Source of the DNA: Platerodrilus igneus
Taxonomy: Eukaryota > Arthropoda > Insecta > Coleoptera > Lycidae
Assembly: GCA_036346225.1 (NCBI GenBank)
Contig: JARFIW010001670.1
Span: 1,798,001 to 1,862,000, forward strand
DNA: 64,000 nt
Reading direction: 5' to 3'
The translations under genes and the position numbers were made by a program. The notes under the pieces are model-generated. The model was not told the origin of the DNA, made no database searches, and was given only the letters and a program-made list of their open reading frames with translations. This document shows, piece by piece, positions 34,311-47,640 of this stretch. The stretch's first letter is position 1; every line of letters starts with the position of its first letter.

Positions 34311-34369
34311 AATGTAAATGTCTTTTGTTCTACCTCTGCGTCTTGTGCAAAGTAGTTAAATAAATAAAT

Positions 34370-34412
34370 AAAACCATGGTAACATTATTTCTAAAGATGT
34401 TAAAGCTTAAAT
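34370..34412. repeat. Diverged direct repeat, right (candidate TSD)
   Basis: CCATGGTAACATTAT...TAAAGATGTTAA, directly after the LINE tail. Confidence 0.5.
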
Positions 34413-36692
34413 GCACTGTAAAAAGATATTTGTATTTATTTTATGTGAACCTTTGGTTAGAACGGAAAGTTAGATTTTCTGTAGTATATTCATCCTATCT
34501 GCTACAAAATTCTTTAAGCAATTTGCAAGTCGTGCTTCAAGATTACAAAGACCATCTTAACTCGTCTAATACTTAACATGACTGACTTCGGTACATCTCG
34601 CTGGTTCATCCGGCGATAAGAATGATACATTGAAGCAGGTTTTTAAAGATTGAAAGAAATATGGCTCATAATATTACAGCTTATATATTACGTAATATCA
34701 AACCCTACTTGTATTTGTTCTATAAGCAAACGTTAATACAAATATAGTATATGGATAGACCATAATATTGCATAATAGAGTACCAGTTTTTGAAAATGTT
34801 ACAGACTTACATCGTGACAACTTGAAGAAGCACTGCTTTAAAAGCATTACTTGCAAGAAGAGAAAAAACTATTCAGTTCCATTTATCATCCATTTACATT
34901 TTGGGCATGTAATACTATGTACCTAAAAGACTAATTACATTATACTGTATTAAGGATAAGTAGATGTGACACCAACCTTTTTCCATCAATTCGTATGCTC
35001 TTAACTGTTCTTAAACTACTGTCTTACTAGAAACGGCTACGGCAATATTCTAAAAAGCCAAGTTTCGTTTAAAAATAAAAACTCGTACAGATTCTCTTCC
35101 TTTGTTTTTATTTCAAGGATCATATCCGTTTATCCACAGTATTTGACAGTTTCATTAGATCTATTCTTTTTGCCATTTAAATCCAATATTGTGCAAGTCT
35201 GTATCCATGGATCGTTTACCACCGTTAAAAAGTTCATCATGCTTTAGATGCTGCTATAAAGTATGAACAAAAACATGATCATCTAAAATAATTACATGTT
35301 GTACTATAAATTTAACTTGAAAATGAGTACTTACAATTTTCATACAATCTATAAATCATATTTTAAATTAGACATTTGGTAAAATCATCAATGTCAGGGG
35401 CAAGCTCGTATAAACTCGATTTTTCGATGTAAAAGGTTCATTCTCACAATTGTAGGAAATCGATTTTATTGTGGCAATACTTAGAGCGTGGTTGGCCGAC
35501 ACTCTCAAAAATATACATAATAAATTGTTTTTGAAATAAATTTAAGAATAACCGCTAGTATTAATTTAGTTAGAAGTAGGTTAAACCTTTAAGATATGCC
35601 TATGCGGAATAAGAATGCAGGATAGGTTGAGCAAACACTACAGCTTTAATATTTACCTTACCTTAAGAACACAAAGAGAAGGGAGGTTCATGACAAGAGA
35701 TCATTCATTCGAAGTTGAGCTACAACGAGCTTAAGACGTGTGTCCTAGCGAAAGACGATCTTAGAACATAATATCTTAAAGACATGCTAGATTGAGCCGC
35801 GATCTATTTATATGTTTATTACCTACCTGTATTTATTAATCAAGTGTTTTCGATTTCTCATGTTATAATTAGTTTCGATTTATTAAAATTACTTAACATT
35901 GATTGTGTTTCTAAGTTCACATAAACTATATTATACCTGTTTATTTTATTAAATGATTTACATAATTACGCGAATGAATTAACTCAAGAAAGTATAAAAG
36001 TAATAAACCTCTAGACAACATAAAACAGCCTACATAAATGAAGAACTACATTGCTTCATGAACTGCTTAAAGGAATAAATGGTCCACATTATCCCTTACT
36101 TATTCAAAAAAGTTATCTAAACTAATAACAAGTTGCTTCGCTGTGATGCCAAAATGAATTTCGCTCGTCTTGGGTGATCAAATTTCAGTAACACTAATAT
36201 GAGTTCTAAAAAAAACTATTTGAAGCAAAAGCCAGCGAAATATCAATGTATAAAAACAGAAAAAATCATGAGGTCATTGATACAAACTAAACAACGAATG
36301 ACATAACCTAAGATTTAAACGTCAATTTTTTAATATTTGGCTTTAAAATTGTTGGCAACGTTGTACATTGCCGCTATTCAAACCAAAACTGTAGCATAGA
36401 TTTTGTGTGATATTATATTGGCAAACGTCTGCATAAATAGTACACGTGTGACGTCATGGATAACGAGGACTATTTAGAAATTACAAGTACCAATTATTAA
36501 ATATACATAAGCATGAAATATGCAACAGGTGGAAAACAAAAATTCAATACTTACAGATTGTTGATCTTATACAAGGCTCAAGCAACTTTTTGTGCAGGAC
36601 AAAAATGGGGTTGTAAGTAATCGAATAATCCAACTTTGTGTTATAGGAAAGCATTCACCACAGGAATAACTTTCACATATAACGTGTAACGC
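34413..36692. other. Long stretch with no gene recognised
   Basis: About 2.3 kb of AT-rich DNA. No open frame with recognisable motifs, no inverted repeat or microsatellite of note. Confidence 0.45.
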
Positions 36693-37115
36693 TGATGCTA
36701 TATAAATTTCCCCCGTAGCATCAAAGCCTTTCAAATTATAAAGCAAAAATTACTCCATGGTTATTCTAATCCTAGCGTGTCTTTCATCTCAGGGGGGTGT
36801 GTACAGATATCCGTTGTTCAGTTTGCGGTAGCTCTTCTATCGACACAACTAGATAAAGGAAGAGGTAAGGGGAAAAGGGACCACTTTCTCAATTGTCAGA
36901 TCTCTAACTAACACGTCTGCACTTGAGGAAGGCCAGTAATAATGTCCGCTCGTTTCGAAGCATAGGCTCCCATGAGCCATTGTCCCACTCCAAGATAGGT
37001 TAATGTTCGGACACAAATTGCTAGACACAGTTGCACTTTAAGGCATGGGAAACGCTGTGTTGGTGGTTTCCCAAACCACAAATCATAAATCAATATGCGG
37101 ACTTATGTGAAAACA
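36693..37115 (-). repeat. Gypsy LTR (3' by minus-strand orientation)
   Basis: Shares with 38921-39334 TCTTTCATCTC, GATAGGTTAATGTTC, GCACTTTAAGGCATGGGAAA, GTTTCCCAAAC and other blocks; overall similarity is visibly below 90%. On the minus strand it opens with TGTTTTCACATAAG. The RNase H frame ends directly against it. Confidence 0.6.
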
Positions 37116-37860
37116 AATCTTTGTTCAGCAGTAGTTAAAGTACGAATTGAATAAGCCAAAGGGTGTTCTAGACCATCTTATTGTTAAAATAACATGGCTC
37201 CTAAACCAGTAAATGAAGCATCAGCTTGAATGTAAAATGTTTTCTCGAAATTTGGTGAAATTGGGATGGAGGCAGGGTAATTAAAAGTTTTATTTCATCC
37301 AAAGCTGTTTAATTAAAGCGGCAATGGGAACAGAGATAGTAGATAGGTTAGGTAAAAGATACGATAATAAGATATCATTCCAATTAAACGTTATTTTCAA
37401 TAACATTTTTTGGCGTTTTAAAATTAGTGATGGCATTTACTTTATCAGGATCAGTTTGTAAGCCATTTTCATGCACAATGAACCCTACAAAGGAAAGAGA
37501 TGAATAACAAAAGTTACATTTTTCCAAGTTAACTAAACCAGTATTACTTACGCAATCAGCCACTACATTTAAAGTTACGATATGTTCTTCAAAAGTATTA
37601 GAGACTAAAGTATCATTGAGATAAACAAAAGCACGCTCTTGATGCAAAAATTTTATCCAGAGTTCTATCCATAGTATGTAGAAGTGTTTGCGGGGCATTA
37701 AACCAACGAAAAGGTAAAAAGTTAAATTCATATTGATACGTTTCTAATTTTAAACTGCGCACGTTAACCCCAATTTTATATTTGTAAGTGAAGTAAGTAA
37801 CCAATAAAGATAGTTCGTTATGTTTATTTAGCGATATAAACAAAAGAAAGCTATTGTTTT
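37116..37860 (-). pseudogene. Gypsy pol remnant (RT and RNase H)
   Basis: Minus strand: KLETYQYEFNFLPFRWFNAP (RT motif B region; the usual Phe-Gly is Phe-Arg), TMDRTLDKI, then AFVYLNDTLVSNTFEEH (YLND in place of the catalytic YLDD), NLEKCNFCYSSLSFVGFIVH, NGLQTDPDKVNAITNF, and after another frame change FYIQADASFTGLGAMLF with HPLAYSIRTLTTAEQ of the RNase H start. The Asp-to-Asn change in the catalytic motif, the frameshifts and the truncation all mark an inactive copy. Confidence 0.7.
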
Positions 37861-37944
37861 AAATTTTTAAGCAAAATAAAATTTTTAAAATATGGATAAT
37901 CAACGCAAATATCCCAAATTATAGATTCATCATTTTGTTTTCGA

Positions 37945-38110
37945 CCTTACTTAAGGTCGGTTTGACGCAGCTCTAACTTCTTTTCTATTCTGTGCTAATC
38001 TAAAAAGCTCTACATACCCTTCACAACCTAAATTTCTAATAATTTGACTAATATAGTTTGGTCTAGGTCTTCCTATGTCCTTCTATCTTTTTCCTATCCA
38101 CCTGGCTCTA
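37945..38110 (-). pseudogene. RTE-like LINE C-terminal scrap inside Gypsy remnant
   Basis: Minus strand: GRPRPNYISQIIRNLGCEGY, then VELFRLAQNRKEVRAASNRP, matching the end of the RTE-type proteins at 21975 and 22700. Nested in the Gypsy element between pol and LTR. Confidence 0.55.
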
Positions 38111-38920
38111 CATAGATATTAGCAACCTGATGTTTGTTAAAGAACTCTAACATGGTTACATAATTACCATTTATAAGGAAATGAAATATAACCTGGTTAT
38201 CCGCTTCAAAAAGGAAAAGTGTTAAATTATATGTTATGGTAAGGCTTAAGCAACCAAACGCTACCAACATGCCAGACCGCTAACTAATTGTGAGTTATGT
38301 CATGGTGACATTTAGGTTTTATTAATTGGAAATTTTTCAACAAAATAGAGATTATGATATATTAGATATTTTAAACAGTGGGACATTATAATTACTCCTT
38401 ACCTTAGATATTTTAAGTCAATTCAAAGTAACACATATTTTTTGGTAATTTGATGTATCTACAAGCAGTTCCAGAGGATGGATTCACTTCACGTCATACG
38501 AAAATTATTTAGATATACTTAAAAAATCATTTAACACAGGAAAAAATGGCCCTCTAAGAGTAACAAGAATAAGCATTTATAACCAAAATGCACATGGATT
38601 CAGACAAAGAAAATAACGTATCGACCATATTTAAAATTATATTTACAGTGTACCAACCCACGAATTGTAAGTTACCGATAATATTACCAGGGATGAAATT
38701 TGCAAATCGATAATTATAGGTTTTTAACAAATTTATTAGAATGTTTTCAGGTTGAAGCAATTATGTTTTCTAATTAGATATACGGCAAACACGAAATCAC
38801 ATGGATGGCATGAATCTATAAACCCTATTTATGAAAAAGCTAGCTAATTAAGATGAATTATAAACAATGTTCTTAATCATTGAAGGTGCTAATGCTATTT
38901 AAATAATATAACATTCAATT

Positions 38921-39334
38921 TGATATGGGGTTAAATTTTCCCCAGGGCGTTAAAATCTTTCAAATTATAAAGCAATAACTTACCCTGTCAGCTATCCTAA
39001 TATTGGTGCATCTTTCATCTCGGGGGGATAGAGATTTCCGTTGTATAGTTGGCGATAGCTCATCTATTGACAAAGCTAGATAAAGGGAGAGGTAAGGGGA
39101 CGAGATCACTTCATCGATTGTCGGAACCCTAACTAACATGTTCACACTCGATAAAGGCCAGTAATAAAATCAGTTCATTTCGACTTATCGGCTCCCACGA
39201 GCCATCGTGCCACTTCAAGATAGGTTAATGTTCTCGCGCAAAGTGCTAGACGCGGTTACACTTTAAGGTATGGGAAATGCTGTGTTGGCAGTTTCCCAAA
39301 CGATAAATCAATGTTCAAACTTACATGAGAACCA
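38921..39334 (-). repeat. Gypsy LTR (5' by minus-strand orientation)
   Basis: Partner of 36693-37115. On the minus strand it opens TGGTTCTCATGTAAG. No primer binding site can be recognised next to it. Confidence 0.6.
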
Positions 39335-42300
39335 AATATTTGTGTGCTTCTCACATAAAGCTTATATCAAACAATAGTAATGGAGAATTTCCCCGTCTTT
39401 TAAAAATCCCCTGAACCTAAATAATACAATAAAAAAATAAGGCCTTTTTAAAAAAAGTGCAACAAACGACAATTTTTTAAATGCGTGTTCAAGATAACTT
39501 TTGGGAATCCCGAGTTTAAAACTACAATCACTTGAATTACTAAAACTTTTACTCGCTTAGTGATGGTTGCTTGTCAATCAAATAACTGAAGATAAAAGGC
39601 TATTAGATCTGTCGGTATTTATGTTACAATGTTCCAGGGGATTACACAATTTTTCTTGTTCACACGGATAATGCATATAAGTCGTCCTATTTTAAGTACA
39701 ATGTCATTCTATTTAGGTCCACAGTCATCTCGTTTTCAGACTTTTGAAAGAAGCGTGGTTATTTATGTTTGCAATGAAAGTTTTGACTGTAAATTCACGA
39801 GCTTATTTCTATTGGGGTAATTTCCTATCGTTAGGTTTCTTTGAATTTGCGTGAATGTTTACGAATACACTCTCCTAGGCTGGTAATTTACTGAAATATG
39901 CCGTATTTTTTAATATGCAGAATGTAAAGTCCTGGTCTTTATTGCCGGTTGTACTAAGTATTTTACTATTTATATCCTATTCTAATATTATAATGAACCA
40001 GCCATGTGATTAAATGTTAATCAACGGGCTTCTATAGAATTTTTAAGGTATTTTCACGCAAAGCTCATTTAAGTTAAATTAATAAATGTTTTCTCCAACC
40101 TAACGCACGAGCGTTACAAACTGCTTCCCTGCTTAGAAAGCTTTTGACCTAAACTAGTCATTTCCAAATTTAGAAATATTTGTGCAGACAATCTCCCGAA
40201 ATAAAGTAATAATGAATCTGTACTCAAAATTTTACCTGTTGTATTTCCAAACACTCGCCTTGTCATGTGGTTTGGCGTTGAGCTACACATGTCTTTCGGG
40301 TTGGGAATTTCAAATAATGTGAAGCTTTATTGCCCTAAGGATTTAAATAAATAAATAGATAACATGTTTAAATATTTATTTAGATAAGGCAATTATAACA
40401 ACTATAATAAAATAGCTTAATAGCATTGTTTTGTAAGAGTAACTGGTATTTAGGAATTCAAACTTTTTTATATACCTATACTAACTGCAATCTTACATGT
40501 AGGCACTGAATAAAATATTAGGTCTTTCAAATTTTAGTAAGTCAAGTATCATTATATTAAGTACATATTGTATGTCAAAAAGTTGACATTAGTTATTAGA
40601 AAATATTAGAATACTTATAAAATTTGTTAACCGATTTTAAGCAATACTAATGCCTAATCACTAAGAGTAGACAATATTAAAATTTTTAAATTTTCAGTAT
40701 GACATTGATACTGATTTCCCATACATCAATATGTAAATTATCAAATTTTGATACATTATAGGTTGATATCAACAGGAAGGATTAGAAATACCTTCAAAGT
40801 GAATGAATGATATATCACCCAGTTTCAAGTATATATAAAAAAAGGTTTTAAAACTAGGTGTCAGAAATAAAAGCCATTACAATTATAGTAGTTGAAAAAT
40901 TCATTAATGAGCTCAAAGACTAATATGCTAAACAATTTTAAAATACCTGTTCCAATTCAAACAAGCACTGTAATGAAAAAAAAAGGATATTATTTCTATT
41001 AATGTAATTTTTGTGTACCAAATGATAAAATATTAAATTAACATCACATCATATTTAAAATCAGATTTAAAAGGTCAGATTAGAGAAACACATCTAATAT
41101 ACTGGGTATTTCATTAAACATATCGAGTGACTGTATTTCATACAGTATAAGGCCTAGAGCTTTATAAAAAAAATTAGTTAGTAAAGTGACTAAAAGAAAA
41201 TCTTAGAAAATATTTTTAAATCTCAATTTTGACCACAGTGGCAAAATTCAAGGTTTCCTAGAATTTTAAACACAATGTATCATTCACAAAATGCAAACGA
41301 ACAGTTTATTTAATACTGCACAACTTTGATCTTTAACTATTTTTTGTAGATGACACAATAACGGTTGACGGACCTGGTAAATTGATTAACATGAAGCATT
41401 TTTTTTAAAGTAAAATACTCAAATACCTATACGGTTATTCTTTTTTAATTCACGAATCTCCTCCTATATAATTCCATAAAGATACTGTTTGAAGGTTAAA
41501 TTATCAAGCTGTGATGTTAAAATTCCCAGTTTAATCTCAATATACAGGTGGTGTGTTGTCCCGAACTGTTTTCGTAACTGGCCGATCCAAGAGAAATTAT
41601 CAATTGTAACGATTTTCAAGCAGTCAAGATTTTGAAGATCTCACTCTCAAAGGCCGACTTAGGTTCACAAATAACTACTTCAACCATGGATATCAATTAG
41701 AGCTATTTGCACCTATCTAGAACATTAATTATCAAGACAACACTTGTTGAAAATGCTATGAATAAACAACTGTAATCAGTGTGCATGATATGGATATCAA
41801 TATCTTCACCGATATTCGCACAAACGACAAATTATTAGGTCTTGGTAATTTGTTTTGTAGGATTTCTGGCAATCAAGTCGCTATACAGTGACTTTTTATG
41901 CGGAAGCTTCTGTCTTGTAAACTTATTATTTGGTAATTACTTCTAAGGCGGTTAATAAAAAAAAAATGGATACCCCCAAGTTTAATATAAACTTGTAGTT
42001 TTATGGTAATAAAAATTTGTCAACTTAGTGAGATGTAAAGTTGAAGTTCATTATGATTCAAAATTAGATTTAGAACATTGTTGTTAAATGACAGTTTTAT
42101 TGATGTTCTTTAAATCAACTAAAGTATGTTTTTTTGTTGTTCAACGAATTACTTTTAATTCGTGTTTAATGAAATCATTTGAAACTTTATTAAAATAATA
42201 CAAGTATATTTATATAACATCTGAATCGTTGACAAATCTATATTTGTTTGTTCACTTTATAGAGATTTGTAAAGCGTTCGACAGATCTGTAAAACGAAGC

Positions 42301-43446
42301 TCACAAAATTATTACACCATTTAACTACAAAGAATTTCAATAGATTAGACTTCCTAGAAGATTTAAAAATAGAAAAGGAATTGCTAAACAATGACCAGTG
42401 TCTCAATATTCAAACAAATCTTTACAGAACGTTCATGCCTATGTACAAGCACCTAAATTGATGGAAAACTCATTTAGTCTTAAATTAAAATTGTTCTTCA
42501 ACCTATTCAAATTTAATTTTATTTTGATTACTGAACCATTCCAGTAACTCATTCAATTACAATACAACACAACAAGTACTGTGTTTTCAATTTTGTTTAA
42601 GTGACGTTTGGCACTTTGACCAACTAAGCAACAGCTAGCCAGGATTATAAATGTAATCAATCTGTTTTTAACATGTTAAGTAAATAGTATTTGTCATATT
42701 TTAAATGCAATTCAAGCATTAATTGTAGTTAATTTCAATAATGGCAATCGATATATTTTTCTCCAATGCTAGTCATATGACATGCTTAGAATTCACTTTC
42801 TTCTATGTTTTGAAACTGCGTTGAACTCAATGTGCCACAATGTTATAAGCAGACAGTTTAGTCTGTATTAACAATTTTATGAGGGCAGTAGATGAGTTTC
42901 CAGTGTTTGCCGATGAAAATTAATCTCAAACAGACAAGCTTAATATTGATATACCCGTATATTCGGATTTCATGTATAGTAGTGCACGGTATTGCAATAA
43001 ATTAGTGGTTTTATTAAAATAAAGCACAAAAACATCGTTTATCTCTGTTAAATACAAATTAAGATGGAACTTGGAAGTCATAAAATATTTTAAACCACAA
43101 AGAGGACAACCCCAATAGTTATTTCAGTAATGTTTCACAGTAAAATCATATCATTTTTTAAGAAAGTTTTAGAATTATTAAGTAAATAACAGTGAATTCA
43201 GTAATATGCATCTCAAATAGTGTTTTTTACGAATTCTAATTAAATAAATTAGAAACAACATTGCATATAAAGAAAAACACAGACACACCTTAATACAATG
43301 TAAAAACCCAAGCGCTAAATGTGAAGTTGACAGATATCAGATTGCAGATATAATTTAATCATTTCATACAATATGCTACAATGTATTCATTTATATTGCA
43401 AAGACAGAAGGAAACACGAATGATAACTTCAATAAATCACATGATA
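39335..43446. other. Long stretch with no gene recognised
   Basis: About 4.1 kb of AT-rich DNA. Short open frames (39629-39820 and others) carry no motif. No termini or repeats of note were seen by eye. Confidence 0.45.
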
Positions 43447-43628
43447 CTCCTACATTTGATTTTCCAATTCTCCATCCGAAGGTACTACATTGGCCAGGAA
43501 GCGAATTTTTTTACCTGGAAAATTTGGAATTTTGCCGAACCCTTGCTATTCCAAGCAAGGTAGGGTCTTAAACGTGCGTGACAACTATCACACACGGGAC
43601 ATGCATTTTTACCTCTCATCCTAACGAT
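43447..43628 (-). mobile_element. 5'-truncated SINE copy
   Basis: Matches the body and 3' end of the SINE at 26815-27111 (TACATTGGCCAGGAAGCG, TTTTGCCGAACCCTTGCT, CAAGCAAGGTAGG, TTTACCTCTCATC) with about 80-90% similarity, and lacks the tRNA-like head. Same orientation as the full copy. Confidence 0.8.
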
Positions 43629-43869
43629 GATTCGATTTTATGTTCATACTTCTTAAAACTTATATGTGAATTTTAAGTGTAAATTGGTAAGTATTCATGA
43701 AGTAGGAAATGAAGCAAACATGAAACCGATTGAATTATACATAACCAATGGAATTAGTGTTGGTAAAAATTTTAGCATGATATTATTGTGTAAGGAAGTT
43801 GGGAACCTTTTAAAATATTAAGAAATATGTATGCATGGGAATTTAAGTGTAACTTTTATTTTTATAATT
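43629..43869. other. No gene recognised
   Basis: AT-rich spacer between the SINE fragment and the duplicated repeat. Confidence 0.4.
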
Positions 43870-44710
43870 TAGTGGTAGTTAAAGCATAAAAATATAGTAT
43901 TTTGGAATAGACAATGAAATGATATAATAAAAAGCTGGTGTTTAATTGTTTCAGTTTCCAAATATTGAGATTTATAAATGTCATGTAACTTAATATTGAA
44001 AACAGAAAAAATTGGAGTGGCGAATAGCTTTGTTTTGATGGATTAGGTTTAAGGTCTTTTTAGGATGTTTTTCTTTTAGCAATACCTGGCCAGAGGAGGT
44101 TTAGAAACTGCGTTTTTCTAAGTATATTTGTGTGTACATTGCAATATTTTTATGTTAATAGAGTTTAAATTTACGTTAAATTTTATTTGAATTTTTTTAA
44201 CTAGGATGTAAATAAACATTTGAAAAGGATATTCAGCTACCCCTGTGATGGGATCTTATTTGGAAGAGGCATTTTATTTTGAGAAATTTCTTTAATTATA
44301 ACGAATTAATAAATGTTTTTAAGGTATTTTCAAATAAAGTAAATATACGGTGATAAAATTTAGGAAACCAAAGCAAGAGAGGTCTATGAGAAATAACCAT
44401 CTTCTATGAAGGAATAATATCAAAATGGATTGTTGTGGCAGTCAGTTTGTTGCCACTCAACTATGACTATATAAAAAGCCTTTCAAGGTAAGTGATTTTG
44501 TAATGTACTTGTTTTCATTTCAACCGTTTTATTTATTATTTTTATTTCTTTATTATTTTTATTTAGAATTCTTCTATTTTTTTTATAATTTTTCCATAGG
44601 AATCCACTCCCGCTAAAGGTAGCCGAAGCACCCTTGTATTGTTACGGAGTCCCCGCCTCTTCAGGGCAAAATTAATAACGTAACGCTGATTTTACTTACC
44701 CATAACACAT
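43870..44710 (+). repeat. Diverged ~850-bp repeat, copy 1
   Basis: Aligns in the same orientation with 46537-47430. Shared blocks include GATTTATAA.TGTCA, AATTTTATTTGAATTT, GATGTTCAGCTA-like text, TCTTATTTGGAAGA, TTTATTTATTATTTTTATT, then AGGAATCCACTCC and TATTGTTACG. Similarity looks like roughly 70%. Both copies have a pyrimidine tract and AG before GAATCCACTCC, as at a splice acceptor. Confidence 0.6.
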
Positions 44711-46536
44711 TAATTTATAGTTTAAGCTCAAATTACAGTACTTTTTGTTATGTAGATACTCACATGAGTATTAGAAACTCTTTAAATTTTTTTTGTGAAT
44801 GATTGTTTATCTGTGAACCACAATCATACTTTACAGAATAACATTTGAGTGCTGCCAACCAGTGGTGTAACATTTTATATTTTTGTGCGTTACTTGGGGC
44901 GATCTGAAAATGGTTTGCACAAATAAGAAAAAGTTGGCAGTCAAAACTATAGCAATTATAGTGACAAAGTATTGTAAACATCGTTATCGCTGTATATTCC
45001 ATAATACATATTAACGAAGAGTATCAAATACCTTATGCAGCTTTTTACAGAAAACTAAAAGCTAGGTCAAACATCTCTATCGAATGACATAATAAAATAG
45101 TAAAGTACTTTGCATAGCTTCAGACTGGGGTTTTATATTCGAAGTACACGACATTACAGATTTAGTACAGAACCAGTTGAATACATGCAATACAATTATA
45201 AAATAATTCAAACAAACAGATATGGTGAAATCTGGTTGGAAAAGTTTTTGGTTAGACATAAACTTTCAAAGAGACTTTCACAATCTATAAAAAAGTTAAT
45301 AAAGTAACAATTCACAAATGTTTTGATAATTTTTCAAAGAACCTAAACAAATGTTCCCACTGAGGCAAATGTCAACTATGACAAAACAAACTTTACTGAT
45401 GACCCAGGGCATGTGTAAGTGATTATTCAAGGAACTGAAACAATAATGAATACTTCGAAAATCTACTTCCGATTTATGTAGTTTATAAAGTCACCTATTG
45501 TAATGCGTTGCGTTACGCTAACAACAAATTAGATCGAAAAGAAAGAATTAGTTTTGAAAGAACAAAATATATGTATGCATTTTGTATAAAAGGTTTCGTA
45601 CATAATTATTCTTGATTAATCAAGATATTTCAAATTTTGTTTTACAAAAATAATTCAGATAAAAAGTACAACATTATTCTTTCAAATACGTTGTATTGTA
45701 ACGAAGGACAATGCCATTATGAAACTGTAATGCAGACATTGGAATGTGACAAACACTACATATACAGTTCCCATAAATAAAGACATTGTGATATACCGTT
45801 GCGTGATGACATGTGTATTAAGCATACAGTAAGGCCGATACATTGTATTAACTAGATGCTTACAGTAATTAATACGATTTACACTACAAGGAATTAGATT
45901 TTTTGGACCCAACAGAAAAGAACGTAAGTCAATTGTGAACCGATAATACACCAACATTGAAAATGTAGTTAGAAAAAAAACGTACTACTGAGGTAACCTG
46001 CGATGAAAGGGGGTCGATGTAGGCAAGAAGTTGAAAATCAACCTATCATTTGCAAGAAAAATAAAACAAAGTTTGATGATCCCACAGGAACGATAAAAAG
46101 CTCGGCACGCGATAAAATATGAGAACTTACTCTCGCATGGGCAAAGGTATTTTTCATACACCTATGGGTGGAATTGTTGTTGTTGTGACTGTTTAAAAAG
46201 GTTGGGATTTGGATAGTTCGTTCCACCATTAATTTGGAATTTTGGTTTGTGTTAGGTTGAAGGTAGCTGTTGGTTGAAGGAATGTCGATTAATGAAAATA
46301 TTAAAAAAATTGTAAGACTAGCACTTCTGGATTTTTAACATTATAATAGGTGCGGTAAACAGTGAGTAGAATTAACTTTTAAGTTTAAAATTATTAATTA
46401 TGCATTTCTGGACTAAAAATGTCTATTGATTGTTATTTATATAATAAAGAATTAAAGTGAAAGTAATTGTTTGGTTAGACTAATTAGCAATGGATAGAGT
46501 GTATATTGATTTTAAATACCCAATTTATTGGTGAAA
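44711..46536. other. No gene recognised
   Basis: AT-rich DNA between two copies of the diverged repeat. Short frames at 44760-45002, 45077-45307, 45682-45957 and 46038-46229 have no recognisable motif. Confidence 0.4.
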
Positions 46537-47430
46537 TTAAGGTTAGTTAAGACATAAAAGTTTAGTATTTTTGGAATGAACAATTTATGAATAGAACGAA
46601 AAGGTTGTTTTCATGTGTTATTAAGTGCATTTCCAACTAAATTGGGATTTATAATGTCACATGACTCATGTAGAAAATGGGAAAAGTTTGGTATAAATTA
46701 TTATTGTGGGATGTAATGTAATGTTTTCTTTAGGCTTTGTTTAAAGATACGACATAATTTAATATTTTTTTTTCTTTGGGATTTATTCTAACAACACCTT
46801 GCCAGATTTGAGGTTAATAAATTGCTTTTTAAGAAAGTAAATTTGTATTTTTATTGAAATTATTTTGTTAATAGAAGCTAAGTTTAAGTGGAATTTTATT
46901 TGAATTTATTTTAAAATTAGGTAAAAAGAAATTTGTAAAGGATGTTCAGCTATTCCAGTGATGGTGTCTTATTTGGAAGAAGTATTTTATTTTAAAATTT
47001 TATTCAATTATAATCAAAGAATTAATGTGTTTGTAAGGTAGTATCGTGAAGGGTAGGATGTGAGATTATAAAGTTTTGGTTACTGAAGCAATGGAGATTT
47101 ATGCGGAATAATCGTCTTCCGTGTAGATATAATATCCAAAAGAATTGCTGTGACCGACAGTTTGGCACCATTTAATTTCGACAAAAGTTGGAAAACGTTT
47201 CTGGCTAAATGCTAATGTAACGTAGAATCTTTGTACTTCAGCCATTTTTATTTATTATTTTTATTACCTTATTACTTTATTTCAAATTCTGTATTTCTTT
47301 TATACCACAGGAATCCACTCCTGCACCACTACAATTAACTGACACCCTTATATTGTTACGAAGTCCTGAAACCTTTAGAGCAAATCAAAATTTATTCACT
47401 TAATGCTCATTTTACCCACAACACAATTGG
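46537..47430 (+). repeat. Diverged ~850-bp repeat, copy 2
   Basis: Partner of 43870-44710. Its right end runs into sequence encoding a pogo/Tigger-like DDE segment, so the repeat is probably the non-coding part of an old DNA transposon or of a gene with such a domain. Confidence 0.6.
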
Positions 47431-47640
47431 TAATCCGACTTGGACTGAGAATGGATTTACAGATATTAGATTTAATCGTACTCGCTCTGGTTGGTTTGAT
47501 GACACTACTTTTGAGGACTGGCTTGTGCATACTGTTCTTCCGCATTTTAAAGGTTTACTACAGTGTTCAAAGGGTTAGAGGACAACTTAACTAGCCACTG
47601 GTCAGAAAATAATCCTCACTGAATGTTATAAATTGAGCAT
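47400..47640 (+). pseudogene. Pogo/Tigger-like DDE transposase remnant
   Basis: One frame reads NPTWTENGFTDIRFNRTRSG, WFDDTTFEDWLVHTVLPHFK and GLL. After a frame change comes KGLEDNLTSHWSEN, in the position of the GDNLxSH motif that holds the second catalytic Asp in pogo-type transposases. The spacing and order (W-T-E-N-G, R-S-G-W-F-D, L-P-x-x-K, D-N-L-x-S-H) fit the family. Stops follow and no third catalytic residue is seen. Possibly related to the N-terminal fragment at 13131, though nothing links them directly. Confidence 0.55.

Larger units (their letters stand above)
31280..34412 (+). mobile_element. Old full-length LINE with (TAAA)n tail and long flanking repeat
   Basis: ORF1, endonuclease and RT remnants lie in order on the plus strand and end in (TAAA)n at 34356-34369. 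The tail is followed at once by a 43-bp sequence (34370-34412) that matches 31280-31322 at about 37 of 43 positions, mostly with transition differences. The simplest reading is an unusually long target duplication that has aged with the element. Confidence 0.6.
36693..39334 (-). mobile_element. Decayed Gypsy LTR retrotransposon
   Basis: Two related direct repeats of about 420 bp (36693-37115 and 38921-39334) flank a minus-strand pol remnant with Gypsy-type RT and RNase H. The element is only about 2.6 kb, so gag, protease, most of pol and integrase are deleted. No target duplication is readable. Confidence 0.65.
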
